Origin: Archangium gephyra
Lineage (GTDB): Bacteria; Myxococcota; Myxococcia; Myxococcales; Myxococcaceae
Direction of reading: 5' to 3'
DNA length: 64,000 bases
Assembly: GCF_001027285.1 (NCBI RefSeq)
Contig: NZ_CP011509.1
Coordinates: 7,836,501 to 7,900,500, forward strand
The stretch's first letter is position 1. Every line of letters starts with the position of its first letter. This document shows, in pieces, positions 37,639-46,619 of this stretch. The notes under the pieces were generated by a model. It ran no database searches, was not told the origin of the DNA, and worked only from the letters and a program-made list of their open reading frames with translations. Both the position numbers and the translations under genes were made by a program.

Positions 37639-37678
37639 CATACCGCCACATACCAGCACGTACCGCCACGTACCCATC
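37639..37678. repeat. Four 10-bp direct repeats
   Basis: CATACCGCCA, CATACCAGCA, CGTACCGCCA and CGTACCCATC follow one another without gaps. A period of one helical turn puts all copies on the same DNA face. CACGTACC occurs inside this array twice and again as a palindrome before ftsH. Confidence 0.6.
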
Positions 37679-37767
37679 TCCGGAGTGCCCGGGGAGGCCG
37701 GGGGGTGGCACCATCGGCCTCCCCTCCTTCCCCTCTTCTCTTCCTCTTTTCCTGGAGTAGCCCCCCC

Positions 37768-38442
37768 GTGAGACGACTCTTCCTGGCCGCTCTGCTGCTG
37801 CTGCCCACGCTCGCCCTGGCGGACGTGGATGCGCGCTTCGCCCAGCTGAGGGATCAAGCCGAGGCCCTGGGCAGCCTCTCGTCGTTCCTGGACAAGTACA
37901 TTGGCGAGTGCTCCGGCCTGTTCGTCAGCCCCTCCTGCCGGAGTGACGCCGAGGCGTTCCGCGCGAAGTACGGCGGCCGGAAGCTGTACATGATCGTCGG
38001 CGAGGACGCGGCGACCATGCTCACCCCGGGCCCGTACCAACCCGGCAGCGGCAACTACACCATCCAGGTCATCCCCTACTTCCCGGGGGAGGGCTATGCG
38101 CTCACCCAAGGCACGCCCACGCAGACGGACTCGGCGGGCAACCCGCTGCTGCCGCTCATCCGCATCACCGGCACCACCCCCCAGGGCTGGGCCGCCACGG
38201 ACTTCCTGCGGCTCTTCTCCAGCCGGCAGATCCGGGCGCAGATCGTCTTCACCCCGCAGGGGGTGTGGACGCTCCCGCGCAAGCAGGGCGGCAAGGCCCA
38301 GGGCGTCGCGGCGCGCATCGAAGCCATCCTCCTCACGCACTCGCGCACGGGAGATCCGCTCGGCCTGTGGTTCGCCGAGCAGCCCGCGCCCGCGGCCAAG
38401 GAGCCGGCCACCAAGGGCGGAAAGAAGGGCAAGAAGAAGTAG
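37768..38442 (+). CDS. Periplasmic protein of unknown function
   Basis: 224 residues from a GTG start with a clear signal peptide (RRLFLAALLLLPTLALA). A coil (VDARFAQLRDQAEALGSLSSFLDKYIGECSG) is followed by a beta-rich body with two Cys (about 49 and 57), possibly disulfide-linked. The C-terminus is a Lys/Gly-rich tail (KEPATKGGKKGKKK). I believe similar proteins occur in other myxobacteria under a DUF name, but I cannot assign a function. CTGGAG lies 10 nt upstream. It converges with htrA; a GC-rich hairpin at 38442-38456 separates them. Confidence 0.7.
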   Translation: MRRLFLAALLLLPTLALADVDARFAQLRDQAEALGSLSSFLDKYIGECSGLFVSPSCRSDAEAFRAKYGGRKLYMIVGEDAATMLTPGPYQPGSGNYTIQVIPYFPGEGYALTQGTPTQTDSAGNPLLPLIRITGTTPQGWAATDFLRLFSSRQIRAQIVFTPQGVWTLPRKQGGKAQGVAARIEAILLTHSRTGDPLGLWFAEQPAPAAKEPATKGGKKGKKK

Positions 38443-38454
38443 CCGCCGGGCGGC

Positions 38455-39903
38455 TCAGTACTTCAGCGCGACGTACTGCTGCACATCCCCGCGCTGCACG
38501 CGCAGGAGCACCGAGGCGCCCGCGCCCTTCTCCAGCGCGCCCCTCACCGCCGCGACGTCCTTCACCTTGCGGCGGTTGACCTCCATCACCACGTCGCCCG
38601 TCCGCAGCCCCGCGCTCGCCGCCGGGCTGCGCGGTAACACCCCCGACACCAGCACGCCCCCGTAGGGCTCCAGGCCCATGGGGGCGGCCACCTCGGGGGT
38701 GACATCCCGCAGCACCAGGCCGAGCTCACCCAGGTTGCCCGGACTGTTCATCGCCGCCAGCACCTCCTGCGCCGGACGGGCGGTCAGCTTCACCAGCACC
38801 TCCTGCGACACGCCATCCCGCAGCAGCGTCAGCTTCGCCTCGGACCCCGGCGCCATGATCGCCACCTTGCGCAGCAGCTGCTGGAACGAGTCCACCTGCT
38901 TGCCATTCACCCGCACCACCTGATCTCCGGGGCGGATGCCTGCCTGCGCCGCCGGGCTGGTGGGGTACACCCGCGTCACCACCGCGGCGCGCGTGCCCAC
39001 CTGGGGCTGCTCGTCGATCACCACGCCCAGCCAGCCCTTCTGCAGCTGGCCGTTCTTGCGCAGGTTGGGGAGCAGATCCTTCACCATGTTGATGGGCACC
39101 GCGAAGCCGATGCCCTGCCCCTCGGTGATGATGGCCGTGTTCACGCCCACCACCTCGCCGCGCATGTTGAAGAGCGGCCCGCCCGAGTTGCCCGGGTTGA
39201 TGAGCGCGTCCGTCTGGATGAAGTCGTCGAAGGGGCCCACGCCGATCACCCGCTCCTTGGCGGAGATCATCCCGTGGGACACCGAGTGGTCCAGGCCGAA
39301 GGGGTTGCCGATGGCCACCACCCAGTCCCCCACCTCCATCCGGTCCGAGTCTCCCAGGTACACCGCCGGCAGCCCCCCCACGCCCTGGCCCAGCAGCCGC
39401 AGCAGCGCCACGTCCGTGGACGCGTCGCGGCCCACCACCTCGGCCTGGAACTCGCGCCCGTCCGACAGGCGCACGAGGATCTCACTGGCCGCCTCGTTCT
39501 CGCGCGCCACCACGTGGTTGTTCGTCACCACCAGCCCGTCCGGGGTGAGGATGAAACCCGAGCCGCTCGCCGAGCGTGCCGCGCCCCGCAGCGGGTGGAC
39601 CGTCTCCATGACGTTGATGTTCACCACGCCCGACTCCACCGCGCGGATCAGCGGCGCCAGCGACGTGGGCGGCACGAACCCCGGCAGCATGGGCTCCTTG
39701 GAGGCCCACTCCCGCCACAGCCCCATCGGCCCGCTCGTCACCCGGTTGGAGTCCTCGGCCCAGGCCGCATGCTCCCGCGCCCGTGCCTGGAGCCACGGTG
39801 CGAGCGCTCCCTGCTGCGCTCGTGCACCCGGGACGAGCGCCAGCGAGAGCAGCGCGAGGAGGGGAAGGAGGACGGACGCTAGGGGATTCACGACACGGGC
39901 CAT
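38455..39903 (-). CDS. HtrA/DegP-family periplasmic serine protease
   Basis: 482 residues with a signal peptide (to about ARA, residue 29). The trypsin-like domain has a complete triad: His130 (TNNHVV), Asp164 (STDVALLRL) and Ser240 (NPGNSGGPL). Two PDZ domains follow (about 300-375 and 395-475), containing AAQAGIRPGDQVVRVNGK and AASAGLRTGDVVMEVNRR. It degrades or refolds damaged envelope proteins. It is downstream of grpE on the same strand, 152 bp apart, with a REP-like element in the gap. Confidence 0.95.
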   Translation of the reverse strand: MARVVNPLASVLLPLLALLSLALVPGARAQQGALAPWLQARAREHAAWAEDSNRVTSGPMGLWREWASKEPMLPGFVPPTSLAPLIRAVESGVVNINVMETVHPLRGAARSASGSGFILTPDGLVVTNNHVVARENEAASEILVRLSDGREFQAEVVGRDASTDVALLRLLGQGVGGLPAVYLGDSDRMEVGDWVVAIGNPFGLDHSVSHGMISAKERVIGVGPFDDFIQTDALINPGNSGGPLFNMRGEVVGVNTAIITEGQGIGFAVPINMVKDLLPNLRKNGQLQKGWLGVVIDEQPQVGTRAAVVTRVYPTSPAAQAGIRPGDQVVRVNGKQVDSFQQLLRKVAIMAPGSEAKLTLLRDGVSQEVLVKLTARPAQEVLAAMNSPGNLGELGLVLRDVTPEVAAPMGLEPYGGVLVSGVLPRSPAASAGLRTGDVVMEVNRRKVKDVAAVRGALEKGAGASVLLRVQRGDVQQYVALKY

Positions 39904-39990
39904 GGCGATGGGCTCGAACAGCCACTCCCGCCGCCTATTTCCCAGGATTGTCCGGATCCGCGTTCACGGCACGGAGGGGCGAGGGGGTAG

Positions 39991-40024
39991 ACCCTCACCC
40001 TAGCCCTCTCCCAGAGGGAGAGGG
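39991..40024. repeat. REP-like dispersed palindrome, copy 1
   Basis: ACCCTCACCC-TAG-CCCTCTCCC-AGA-GGGAGAGGG: the last two blocks form a hairpin (CCCTCTCCC/GGGAGAGGG). A second 34-nt copy with the same plan is at 61977-62010. Both are intergenic. Confidence 0.75.
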
Positions 40025-40055
40025 AACTTCCACGATGCGGCTTGAGGGGGACGGC

Positions 40056-40676
40056 TCAGGCCTGGGCGGGGGCGATGTACTTCGCCACCTTCACCCGGGC
40101 CGGACGGATGATCCGATCCTTCAGCCGGTAGCCCGCCCGGGCCTCGGCCACCACCTTCTGGTCCTCGTCCGGGTTGGTGGTGATCTCCATGTCCGTGGCC
40201 TCGGCGGTGTTGGGGTCATACGGCAGCCCCACCACCTGGATGCGCTCGATGCCCGTCTGCTGCAGCTTCGAGAGCAGCCCGTCCCGGATCATCTTCACGC
40301 CCTGCGCCAGGGGCGAGGAGAGGTCTCCCCCACTCATCGTCAGGGAGCGGTCCAGCTCGTCCACCGCCTCCAGCAGCGTGGTGGCCACGTTGCCGCGCTC
40401 CACGTCCATCATCCGCTCGCGCTCGCGGGTGAGGCGCTGCTTGAACTCCTCGCGGTCCTTCTCCAGCTCCTGGTAGGCGCGGGCGAGCTGATCCACGCGG
40501 CGCCGGGCCGCGGTCAACTCCGTCTCCAACCGCTGCTTCTCCGCATCCATCGCGGGCGCGGCCTCCTGGGCCGGCGGCTGTTGCTGCTCGGTGGACGTCT
40601 CGGGCGCAGCCGTAGCGGCGGCCTCCTGGGCCTGCGCGTCCTGGGACGGGCCGTCTGTCCGGGGATTGCCGTTCAT
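40056..40676 (-). CDS. grpE: Nucleotide exchange factor GrpE
   Basis: 206 residues. A disordered Gln/Ala-rich N-terminus (1-45) is followed by a long coiled coil (46-100) and the beta domain that opens DnaK. Typical segments are RAYQELEKDREEFKQRLTRE, LLEAVDELDRSL, GVKMIRDGL, and near the C-terminus GYRLKDRIIRPARVKVAKY. It releases ADP from DnaK in the chaperone cycle. dnaK and dnaJ are not adjacent. It lies in a minus-strand group with htrA and ftsH. Confidence 0.96.
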   Translation of the reverse strand: MNGNPRTDGPSQDAQAQEAAATAAPETSTEQQQPPAQEAAPAMDAEKQRLETELTAARRRVDQLARAYQELEKDREEFKQRLTRERERMMDVERGNVATTLLEAVDELDRSLTMSGGDLSSPLAQGVKMIRDGLLSKLQQTGIERIQVVGLPYDPNTAEATDMEITTNPDEDQKVVAEARAGYRLKDRIIRPARVKVAKYIAPAQA

Positions 40677-40726
40677 GCGGCGAACGTAACCAGCCCCGGA
40701 GTCGTGTCAACGCTCGGACGACGTGA

Positions 40727-40999
40727 CTAGTGCTCGGCGGGTACGGCGGGTTGGTCGGACATGAAGCCGTGATCCACCTGGCCCGTCACCTCGTCGATGA
40801 TCTCCACCTGGGCTGCACGGAGCGAGTAGTACAACAACCACCGCTCGGCCGCCGTGAGTGTCCCCGCGGGCAGGGCCTTCTCTATCTCCTGCACCGTCAG
40901 GCGGCCCTCTCGCAGTCCCTTGGCGAAGAGTGCCTTCCGCGCCGTATAGCTCTTCCCGATTCTATTCTCCACGGCCTCTCCCTCCTTCCCGGCCAACAT
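40727..40999 (-). CDS. Free-standing sigma-70 region-1.1-like small protein
   Basis: 90 residues. Positions 35-65 read GRLTVQEIEKALPAGTLTAAERWLLYYSLRAAQVEIIDE. This follows the pattern of region 1.1 of primary sigma factors (L-T-x-x-E-[IV]-x-x-x-LP ... I-x-[IV]-x-[DE]-E), which blocks DNA binding by free sigma and occupies the polymerase channel. No sigma regions 2-4 are present. AAGGG lies 6-7 nt before ATG 40999. It lies 89 bp after ftsH and 50 bp before grpE on the same strand. A role as a polymerase-channel mimic is inference. Confidence 0.65.
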   Translation of the reverse strand: MLAGKEGEAVENRIGKSYTARKALFAKGLREGRLTVQEIEKALPAGTLTAAERWLLYYSLRAAQVEIIDEVTGQVDHGFMSDQPAVPAEH

Positions 41000-41088
41000 A
41001 ATTTCGCCCTTCCAACACCGCAGAACATGCGGCGTAAAAGGGCGAAGGCAAGGCCAGTGAGCAACCGGGCGAGCGCCCGGAGGCTCCA

Positions 41089-43149
41089 TCACGCGTCGGG
41101 GAGCTTCCCGCTGGAGTGCTGGGCACCAGGCGGAGGCGTCTCGTCACCGCCCGCCGGGTGCGCGGAGATGACCTGACGGGCCTCCGGGTGCAGCAGACCC
41201 CGTGCGGTGGCCTTGGGCCCGAGGATGCGGAGGATCTCATCCTCGTCCACCACCTCGGTGGCGAGCAGCCGGGCGGCCAGGGCCTCCACCTTGTCGCGGT
41301 GGGTGGTGAGCACCTCCCGGGCCCGATCGAGCGCCTCGGTCACCATCTTGCGGATCTCATCGTCCACCATCCGGGCCGTCTGCTCCGAGTAGGAGCGCAC
41401 CTCCGGACCCCCGGCCGAGCGCAGGAAGGCATTCTGCTCGCTGCCCAGGGCCACGGGCCCCAGGGAGCTCATGCCGTAGTCGCGCACCATCAGCTTGGCG
41501 ATCTCCGTGGCCTGCTTCAGGTCGTTGGAGGCACCGGTGGAGACTTCCCCGATGAAGATCTCCTCGGCGGCGCGGCCGCCCATCATCGAGGCCATCTTGT
41601 CGCGCAGCTCGTCGAAGGACATGAGGTAGCGGTCCTCGAGCGGCAGGGACATGGTGTAGCCCAGCGCGGCGATGCCACGGGGGATGATGGACACCTTCGT
41701 CACCCGCTCCGCGTTGGGCAGCATCCACCCCACCACGGCGTGGCCGGCCTCGTGGTGCGCGACGATGTCCTTCTCGCGCTCGTTCATCCGGCGGTTCTTC
41801 TTCTCCAGGCCGGCCACCACACGCTCGATGGCCTCCTCGAAGTCGGCCTTCATGACGAAGTCGCGGTTGCGGCGCGCGGCGAGCAGCGCCGCCTCGTTCA
41901 CCACGTTGGCCAGGTCCGCACCCGCGAAGCCCGGGGTGCGCGAGGCGATGGACTTGAGGTCCACGTCCGGTCCCAGCTTCACGCCCCGGGAGTGGATCTC
42001 CAGCACCCGCTCGCGGCCGCGCTTGTCCGGACGATCCACCAGCACCTGCCGGTCGAAGCGGCCCGGACGCATGAGTGCGCTGTCGAGGATCTCCGGACGG
42101 TTGGTGGCCGCCAGGATGATGAGGCCGGCACGGCTGTCGAAGCCGTCCATCTCCGCCAGCAGCTGGTTGAGCGTCTGCTCACGCTCGTCATGGCCACCGG
42201 CGACCCCCGCGTTGCGGCTCTTGCCGATGGCGTCCAGCTCGTCGATGAAGATGATGCACGGCGCCTTGGCGGTGGCCTGGGCGAACAGGTCGCGCACCCG
42301 GGCGGCACCCACGCCGACGAACATCTCCACGAACTCGGAACCGGAGAGGCTGAAGAAGGGCACCCCCGCCTCACCCGCGACGGCCCGGGCCAGCAGCGTC
42401 TTGCCCGTTCCCGGCGGGCCCACCAGCAGCACGCCCTTGGGGATGCGGCCACCCAGCCGGCGGAACTTCTCCGGCGTCTTGAGGAACTCGACGATCTCCC
42501 GCAGCTCGTCGACCGCCTCGTCCACGCCCGCCACGTCCTTGAAGCCCACGCCCGTGTCGGCCTCGGCCTGCACCTTGGCGCGCGTCTTGCCAAAGCTCAT
42601 GACGCTCTGCGGACCCTGGCCAATCCCTCCAGCCATCCGCTTCATCATGAAGCTCCACAACACGAAGGCGAACGCCAGCGGCAGCAGCCAGACCAGGAGC
42701 ACATCGCTGAAGCCGGACTGGACCACTGCTTCGTATGGGACGCCCTTCTGCTCGAGCAGCGGGACGAGCTGCTCGTCCCCCTCGACGCGATAGGCCATCC
42801 ACGGCAGGTCGCTGAGCTCGGGGCGCAGCCGCTCGCTGCCTCCCGTGGGAGTGCCGGAAGCACGGGCCGCGGAGCTGTCCTTGAGGAAGCCCTTCACCCA
42901 GTCCGGAGCGATCTGCACCTTGGAGAATTTGTCCTCCTGGATGGCCGAGCGGAATTCACTGTAGGTCTTGCGCTGCACGCCCGCGTCCTGGAAGACGTTC
43001 CTGAAGAGAATGAAGCCCAGGAGGAGCAGCGCGATGTAGCCCAGTGGTGAGCCGATCCGGAACCCCTTGTTGGCGGGTGGAGGCTGAGGCTTTTCCTGTT
43101 TCTTTCCGCGTGGGCTCATCCCCGGCGGCATGGTGTTCTGAGGCTTCAT
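41089..43149 (-). CDS. ftsH: ATP-dependent zinc metalloprotease FtsH
   Basis: 686 residues. Two membrane helices (about 34-52 and 149-168) flank a periplasmic domain. The AAA domain has Walker A GPPGTGKT (244-251), Walker [12 protein letters not shown] and [22 protein letters not shown]. The M41 protease has HEAGH at 466-470. The C-terminus ends in a disordered Pro/Gly tail. It is a membrane-anchored quality-control protease. ATG 43149 has GGGGGAG 10 nt upstream; a longer in-frame start lacks support. A perfect palindrome lies 28 bp before the start. Confidence 0.97.
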   Translation of the reverse strand: MKPQNTMPPGMSPRGKKQEKPQPPPANKGFRIGSPLGYIALLLLGFILFRNVFQDAGVQRKTYSEFRSAIQEDKFSKVQIAPDWVKGFLKDSSAARASGTPTGGSERLRPELSDLPWMAYRVEGDEQLVPLLEQKGVPYEAVVQSGFSDVLLVWLLPLAFAFVLWSFMMKRMAGGIGQGPQSVMSFGKTRAKVQAEADTGVGFKDVAGVDEAVDELREIVEFLKTPEKFRRLGGRIPKGVLLVGPPGTGKTLLARAVAGEAGVPFFSLSGSEFVEMFVGVGAARVRDLFAQATAKAPCIIFIDELDAIGKSRNAGVAGGHDEREQTLNQLLAEMDGFDSRAGLIILAATNRPEILDSALMRPGRFDRQVLVDRPDKRGRERVLEIHSRGVKLGPDVDLKSIASRTPGFAGADLANVVNEAALLAARRNRDFVMKADFEEAIERVVAGLEKKNRRMNEREKDIVAHHEAGHAVVGWMLPNAERVTKVSIIPRGIAALGYTMSLPLEDRYLMSFDELRDKMASMMGGRAAEEIFIGEVSTGASNDLKQATEIAKLMVRDYGMSSLGPVALGSEQNAFLRSAGGPEVRSYSEQTARMVDDEIRKMVTEALDRAREVLTTHRDKVEALAARLLATEVVDEDEILRILGPKATARGLLHPEARQVISAHPAGGDETPPPGAQHSSGKLPDA

Positions 43150-43176
43150 CGTCGACGCACTCCCCCTCCCCCATTG

Positions 43177-43198
43177 CACGTACCCCTGGTGGTACGTG
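43177..43198. promoter_or_regulatory. Perfect palindrome upstream of ftsH
   Basis: CACGTACC-N6-GGTACGTG, an 8-6-8 perfect inverted repeat. The half-site CACGTACC recurs twice in the pilZ intergenic repeats at 37657-37674. Confidence 0.6.
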
Positions 43199-43356
43199 GT
43201 ACCGCTGATCCGCGGGCAAAAGATGTCCACACCCGCCCGCCGGTCAACCCGGCATGCCCAATACAGCTAGGTAATGGTGGTAACGCCGGAACAGCGCTCG
43301 TCCATCCGGGCAACGGCAATGCCCGGCAGCGAACAGCTCACGGCCACAACGGCCAC

Positions 43357-44301
43357 TCAGCGACAGTCCACCCGGTACATGAACTGGGCGGCGAACTCGG
43401 AGCCGAGCACGAAGGAGCGGCCACCGGGCAACCAGGTGATGGCTTCGGACTGGGCCTGGCTGGGGCCGGGCACCTCCACCACCTGGCCCCGCACGAGCTC
43501 CTCCAGCCGAGAGGCGCCCGGAGCACGCACCTCCCACACGCGGGTATAGGTGCGCAGCAGCAGACGCTGGCCGGACGGATGGAGCGCCGCCGAGGTGGTG
43601 CGGTAGTCCACACCCCCGGGGGCCTGAAGCGTGCCCAGGTGCGTGGCCTTGGCCACCGTGCCCGGCGCGAGCCCGTCCAGCGCGAACACCTCGCCCAGCG
43701 AGTCGCGCTCCTTGGTGATGACCGCCAGCCGGCCCGTGCCCGGCTCGAGCACGAGCGACTCGGCGTCATGCGGCCTGTCCGGGTACGAGAAGGCCAACGT
43801 CTCCACGGCGACAGTGCCGTCGGCCACCTCCGGCTCGGGGAAGCGGAAGAGCCGCACCTGCGTCCGGCGCTCGAAGTTGTCTCCGGTGTCCGCCAGGTAG
43901 AGGCACACGCGGGGCTCGCCCGGGGCGCACGGGCCCAGGACGAGGTCCTCCAGGTCCATCCTCGCCGCGTCCTTGGGCTCCAGCCCGGTGAGCGTCACCG
44001 TGGCGAGCACCTTGCCGGAAGCCTCCAGGGCGAACACCCGGAAGGAGTTGCCGGAGTCGTTGTGCGCCCACAGCACCCCCTCGTGACGGGTGCTGGCGGC
44101 GAGCCCGGACAGCTCGGCCAGCTCCAGCGGCACCTGGCCGCTCCGCCGGGGCTCCCCATAGAGCACACAGCCAGGCAACCCCTCGGCGGACGGGTAGCGT
44201 GGATCCGCCCCCGGGGTGGAGGCGTCCGGGCTGGAGGGCTTCTTCGTCGTGCAGGCCCCGAGCAACAGCCCCGCGAGTACCAGGGCGGTGCGACGGCCCA
44301 C
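43357..44301 (-). CDS. Lipoprotein with propeller-like repeats, function unknown
   Basis: 314 residues from a GTG, with lipobox LLLGAC (Cys17). The body reads like an irregular beta propeller: LAELSGLAASTRHEGVLWAHND, DAARMDLEDLVLGPC, VCLYLADTGDNFERR, DAESLVLEPGTGRLAVITKE. Blocks of this type (ELSGLA, NDSG, DLEDLA, DAEAL) recur in secreted proteins with esterase-like or phytase-like propellers; I cannot name an activity. It starts 1 bp after the NUDIX stop codon, so the two are probably translationally coupled. Confidence 0.7.
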   Translation of the reverse strand: MGRRTALVLAGLLLGACTTKKPSSPDASTPGADPRYPSAEGLPGCVLYGEPRRSGQVPLELAELSGLAASTRHEGVLWAHNDSGNSFRVFALEASGKVLATVTLTGLEPKDAARMDLEDLVLGPCAPGEPRVCLYLADTGDNFERRTQVRLFRFPEPEVADGTVAVETLAFSYPDRPHDAESLVLEPGTGRLAVITKERDSLGEVFALDGLAPGTVAKATHLGTLQAPGGVDYRTTSAALHPSGQRLLLRTYTRVWEVRAPGASRLEELVRGQVVEVPGPSQAQSEAITWLPGGRSFVLGSEFAAQFMYRVDCR

Positions 44302-44302
44302 G

Positions 44303-44710
44303 TCAGGCTTCCAGGCCCAGCAGCTTGGCCAACGTCTTCGCGTCCGCGTCGGGGAACTGGTACTTCGACATCTCCTCCAGCGTCACCCAGCGGTGATCAT
44401 GCACGCGCAGGTGCTGGATGGCCGACTCGGGGCTGGTGAGCCGGCAGCGGTAGACGCGGAAGTCGATGTCGTAGCTGGGGTAGTCGTGATGGGTGTGGAG
44501 GGCCTGATCCATCACCTCCACCTCCACGCCCATCTCCTCGCGGATCTCGCGCGCGAGGGCCTTCTCGTCCGCCTCCCCCTCCTCCACGCGGCCACCCGGG
44601 AACTCCCAGAGCAGCGGCAGCGTCGCCTTGGGCGGGCGCTGGGTGATGAGGTAGCGCCCCTCGGCGTTCTGAAGCATCGCGCCCACGACGCGAATGTGAC
44701 GACGAGCCAT
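44303..44710 (-). CDS. NUDIX hydrolase (MutT-like)
   Basis: 135 residues with the complete Nudix box GGRVEEGEADEKALAREIREEMGV (G-x5-E-x7-R-E-U-x-E-E-x-G-U), at about 38-61. The N-terminal strand reads RVVGAMLQNAEGRYLITQRPPKA and WEFPGG precedes the box, as in MutT-type 8-oxo-dGTP hydrolases. It is likely to clean oxidised nucleotides, but other nucleoside diphosphate derivatives are possible. ATG 44710 is used; an upstream in-frame start would add six residues. Confidence 0.88.
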   Translation of the reverse strand: MARRHIRVVGAMLQNAEGRYLITQRPPKATLPLLWEFPGGRVEEGEADEKALAREIREEMGVEVEVMDQALHTHHDYPSYDIDFRVYRCRLTSPESAIQHLRVHDHRWVTLEEMSKYQFPDADAKTLAKLLGLEA

Positions 44711-44810
44711 TTCCGGACTCCTTCTCACGGAAGCACGAAGGGGGGCGGACTAACACGGCCCGGGGCCCCAGGCCAAGCCTCAGGGCCCTCGGAAGCCCTC
44801 ACGGGGCCTC

Positions 44811-45962
44811 TCAGGAGTCCTTTCCCGGCCCCCCCCGGCGGCCCCGGGACGCCGCCCCCCTGCCCCGCCTGGGCGCGCCCGGGGGCTGCTCCAGGTCCTC
44901 CAGGGCGGCCTGGGTGAGCGAGGAGACCTCCGCCACCAGCTCGGCCCGTCCGTACCGCAAGCCCGAGCTCCACAGATGATCCCGGAGCGCCTGGGCCAGC
45001 TCCGCCCCGGTGGCATAACGCTCCTCCCGCTGCGGCGCGAGCGTGCGGTGGATGATGGGCCGCAACCCCTCCGGCAGCGAGCGCGCCGCCGCCTGCACCT
45101 GCTGGGAGCTGAGCTGGCGCATGCGCTTCATCAGCTCGCCGGTGCGCCCGGCCCCCAGCTCCTCGAGACCCGGCACGCGTCCGTCCCCCCGCGCACGCAG
45201 CTGGCGGCTGAGCAGCTCCGCCTCGTGGCGATCGGCCGCGTCCAGCAGGTGCTGGCCGGTGAGCAGTTGCAGGAGGATCAGCCCCAGGGAGAAGAGATCC
45301 GAGCGCCCATCCAGCTGCTCCAGCATGGCGCGCTCCGGGGAGCTGTAGGCCAGGTTGCCCAGATCGCTGTCGCCCTCGGTGGAGATGCGCCCCTCCAGCC
45401 GGGACCAGGCCGCCCCGAAGTCCATCAGCTTCACCTCGCCCTGGCTGCCCACGAGGATGCCCTGCGGTGTCACGTCCCGGTGGACCACGCCCAGGGCGCG
45501 GCCCCGCGTGTCCAGGAGCCCGTGCGCGTAGTGCAATCCATCCGCGACCTCAGAGGTCACATGGCACGCGAGGGCCTCGGAGAAGGAGCGGCCGGCCCGC
45601 GCGGCCAGACGCATCAGGTCACCCAGGGGGCGGCCCTCCACGTACTCCACCAGCAGCAGCGGCGTGTCCGCGGTGCCTCCGAGCATCTGCACCGAGACGA
45701 TGTTGGGGTGGCGCATCTGGCTGCCCAGGCGCGCCTCCTCCATCAGCCGCTGGTAGTCCTCCTGCCGCACCACGCGGTTGAGCCGCTTGAGGACGGTGTA
45801 ACCTCCCTCTCCGTCGTGGTAACGCTGCCGCGTGAGCAGCAGTTCGCCGTGATGGCCCTGGCCCAACGAGCGCACCAGCTCGTAACTCACCATCCCGGCA
45901 TCGAACACCACCGGGTGGGTCTCACGTGTGGGGGTTGTTTCAGGGGTCGTCCGGATCGACAT
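44811..45962 (-). CDS. Ser/Thr protein kinase-like protein with altered catalytic loop
   Basis: 383 residues, soluble. Kinase landmarks are the Gly-rich loop LGQGHHGELLL (about 33-43), Lys59 in TVLKRL, HRD at 161-163 and DFG at 181-183, then SPERA as the APE-like block. The catalytic loop reads HRDVTPQGIL: the Asn that binds metal in active kinases (HRDxxxxN) is Gly168. The C-terminal 110 residues are helical and then basic (RRGRGAASRGRRGG). AAGGAG lies 8 nt before ATG 45962. It is divergent from an XRE regulator. It may be a pseudokinase or a weak kinase. Confidence 0.85.
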   Translation of the reverse strand: MSIRTTPETTPTRETHPVVFDAGMVSYELVRSLGQGHHGELLLTRQRYHDGEGGYTVLKRLNRVVRQEDYQRLMEEARLGSQMRHPNIVSVQMLGGTADTPLLLVEYVEGRPLGDLMRLAARAGRSFSEALACHVTSEVADGLHYAHGLLDTRGRALGVVHRDVTPQGILVGSQGEVKLMDFGAAWSRLEGRISTEGDSDLGNLAYSSPERAMLEQLDGRSDLFSLGLILLQLLTGQHLLDAADRHEAELLSRQLRARGDGRVPGLEELGAGRTGELMKRMRQLSSQQVQAAARSLPEGLRPIIHRTLAPQREERYATGAELAQALRDHLWSSGLRYGRAELVAEVSSLTQAALEDLEQPPGAPRRGRGAASRGRRGGPGKDS

Positions 45963-46100
45963 GCGAAGCACTCCTTGGGGGTTTCCGCGGGCTGACTCGA
46001 AAGGTAAACATGCGCCCCTCGAAGCACCAAGAACGATGACGGGGAGCCAGCAGGGCGGACGTTCAGCCCGTGACCTCCAAAGTCGTGTCTACCTCTCACA

Positions 46101-46143
46101 TGACTCTTGAAGTCACCACTTTTCCGGTTATCTTAGAAGTCAC
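46101..46143. promoter_or_regulatory. Candidate operator between kinase and XRE genes
   Basis: TGACT-N5-AGTCA (46101-46115) is a perfect palindrome. The flanking GAAGTCAC (46109-46116) recurs 27 bp on at 46136-46143 in an AT-rich stretch. The XRE gene starts 60 bp further, consistent with autoregulation. Confidence 0.5.
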
Positions 46144-46202
46144 GTGGGCCCGGGGGTTCCCGGGCCCTGCGCCTTCCACTTCTTTCTCAGGATCGCAACG
46201 GC

Positions 46203-46619
46203 ATGGCACTCCCACGAGGACTGGCTGGGACCATCGGGACAGCGGCCCGGGCGGCTCGGGTCCGGGCCAATCTCACCCAGGAGGACGTGGCCGAGCGGGT
46301 GGGTCTCGCCACCGAGGTGTATGGACGGCTGGAGCGCGGCGGCATGTTGCCCAGCGTCCCCACCCTGAAGAAGCTGTGTGAGGTCCTGCGCATCCCCTCG
46401 GACGTGCTGCTGGGGCTCACCCCCGCCCAGGAGAACTTCTGGACCAAGGAGCCGCCGGCCCGGCCCGTGGAGGAGCCAGGGGAGATCCGCCGCCTGGTGC
46501 GCACCGTGAAGCGGCTGGAGCCGGCCGAGTTCCGGCTGCTGAGCCTCATGGCCACCGGCCTGCTGCGCCTGCGGCTGATGCGGCACGGCCGCTCCTCGGA
46601 CGAGCCCGCTCCCCCCTGA
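46203..46619 (+). CDS. XRE-family helix-turn-helix regulator
   Basis: 138 residues. The N-terminal helix-turn-helix (about 10-70: RAARVRANLTQEDVAERVGLATEVYGRLERG, LPSVPTLKKLCEVLRIPSDVLLGL) is followed by a helical tail of about 60 residues without a known effector domain. It is divergent from the kinase-like gene. Target and signal are unknown. Confidence 0.9.
   Translation: MALPRGLAGTIGTAARAARVRANLTQEDVAERVGLATEVYGRLERGGMLPSVPTLKKLCEVLRIPSDVLLGLTPAQENFWTKEPPARPVEEPGEIRRLVRTVKRLEPAEFRLLSLMATGLLRLRLMRHGRSSDEPAPP

Noticed and set aside
37639-37678. Iteron-type replication origin
   Set aside because: Four short repeats between two ordinary genes, with no replication initiator gene or DnaA-box cluster nearby.
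38442-38456. AGCCGCC-G-GGCGGCT hairpin as a bidirectional terminator between the periplasmic protein gene and htrA
   Set aside because: One-base loop and no T-run on either strand; not enough to call.
41116-43050. Long plus-strand frame antisense to ftsH
   Set aside because: No recognisable domain; FtsH with its Walker and HEAGH motifs lies on the minus strand.
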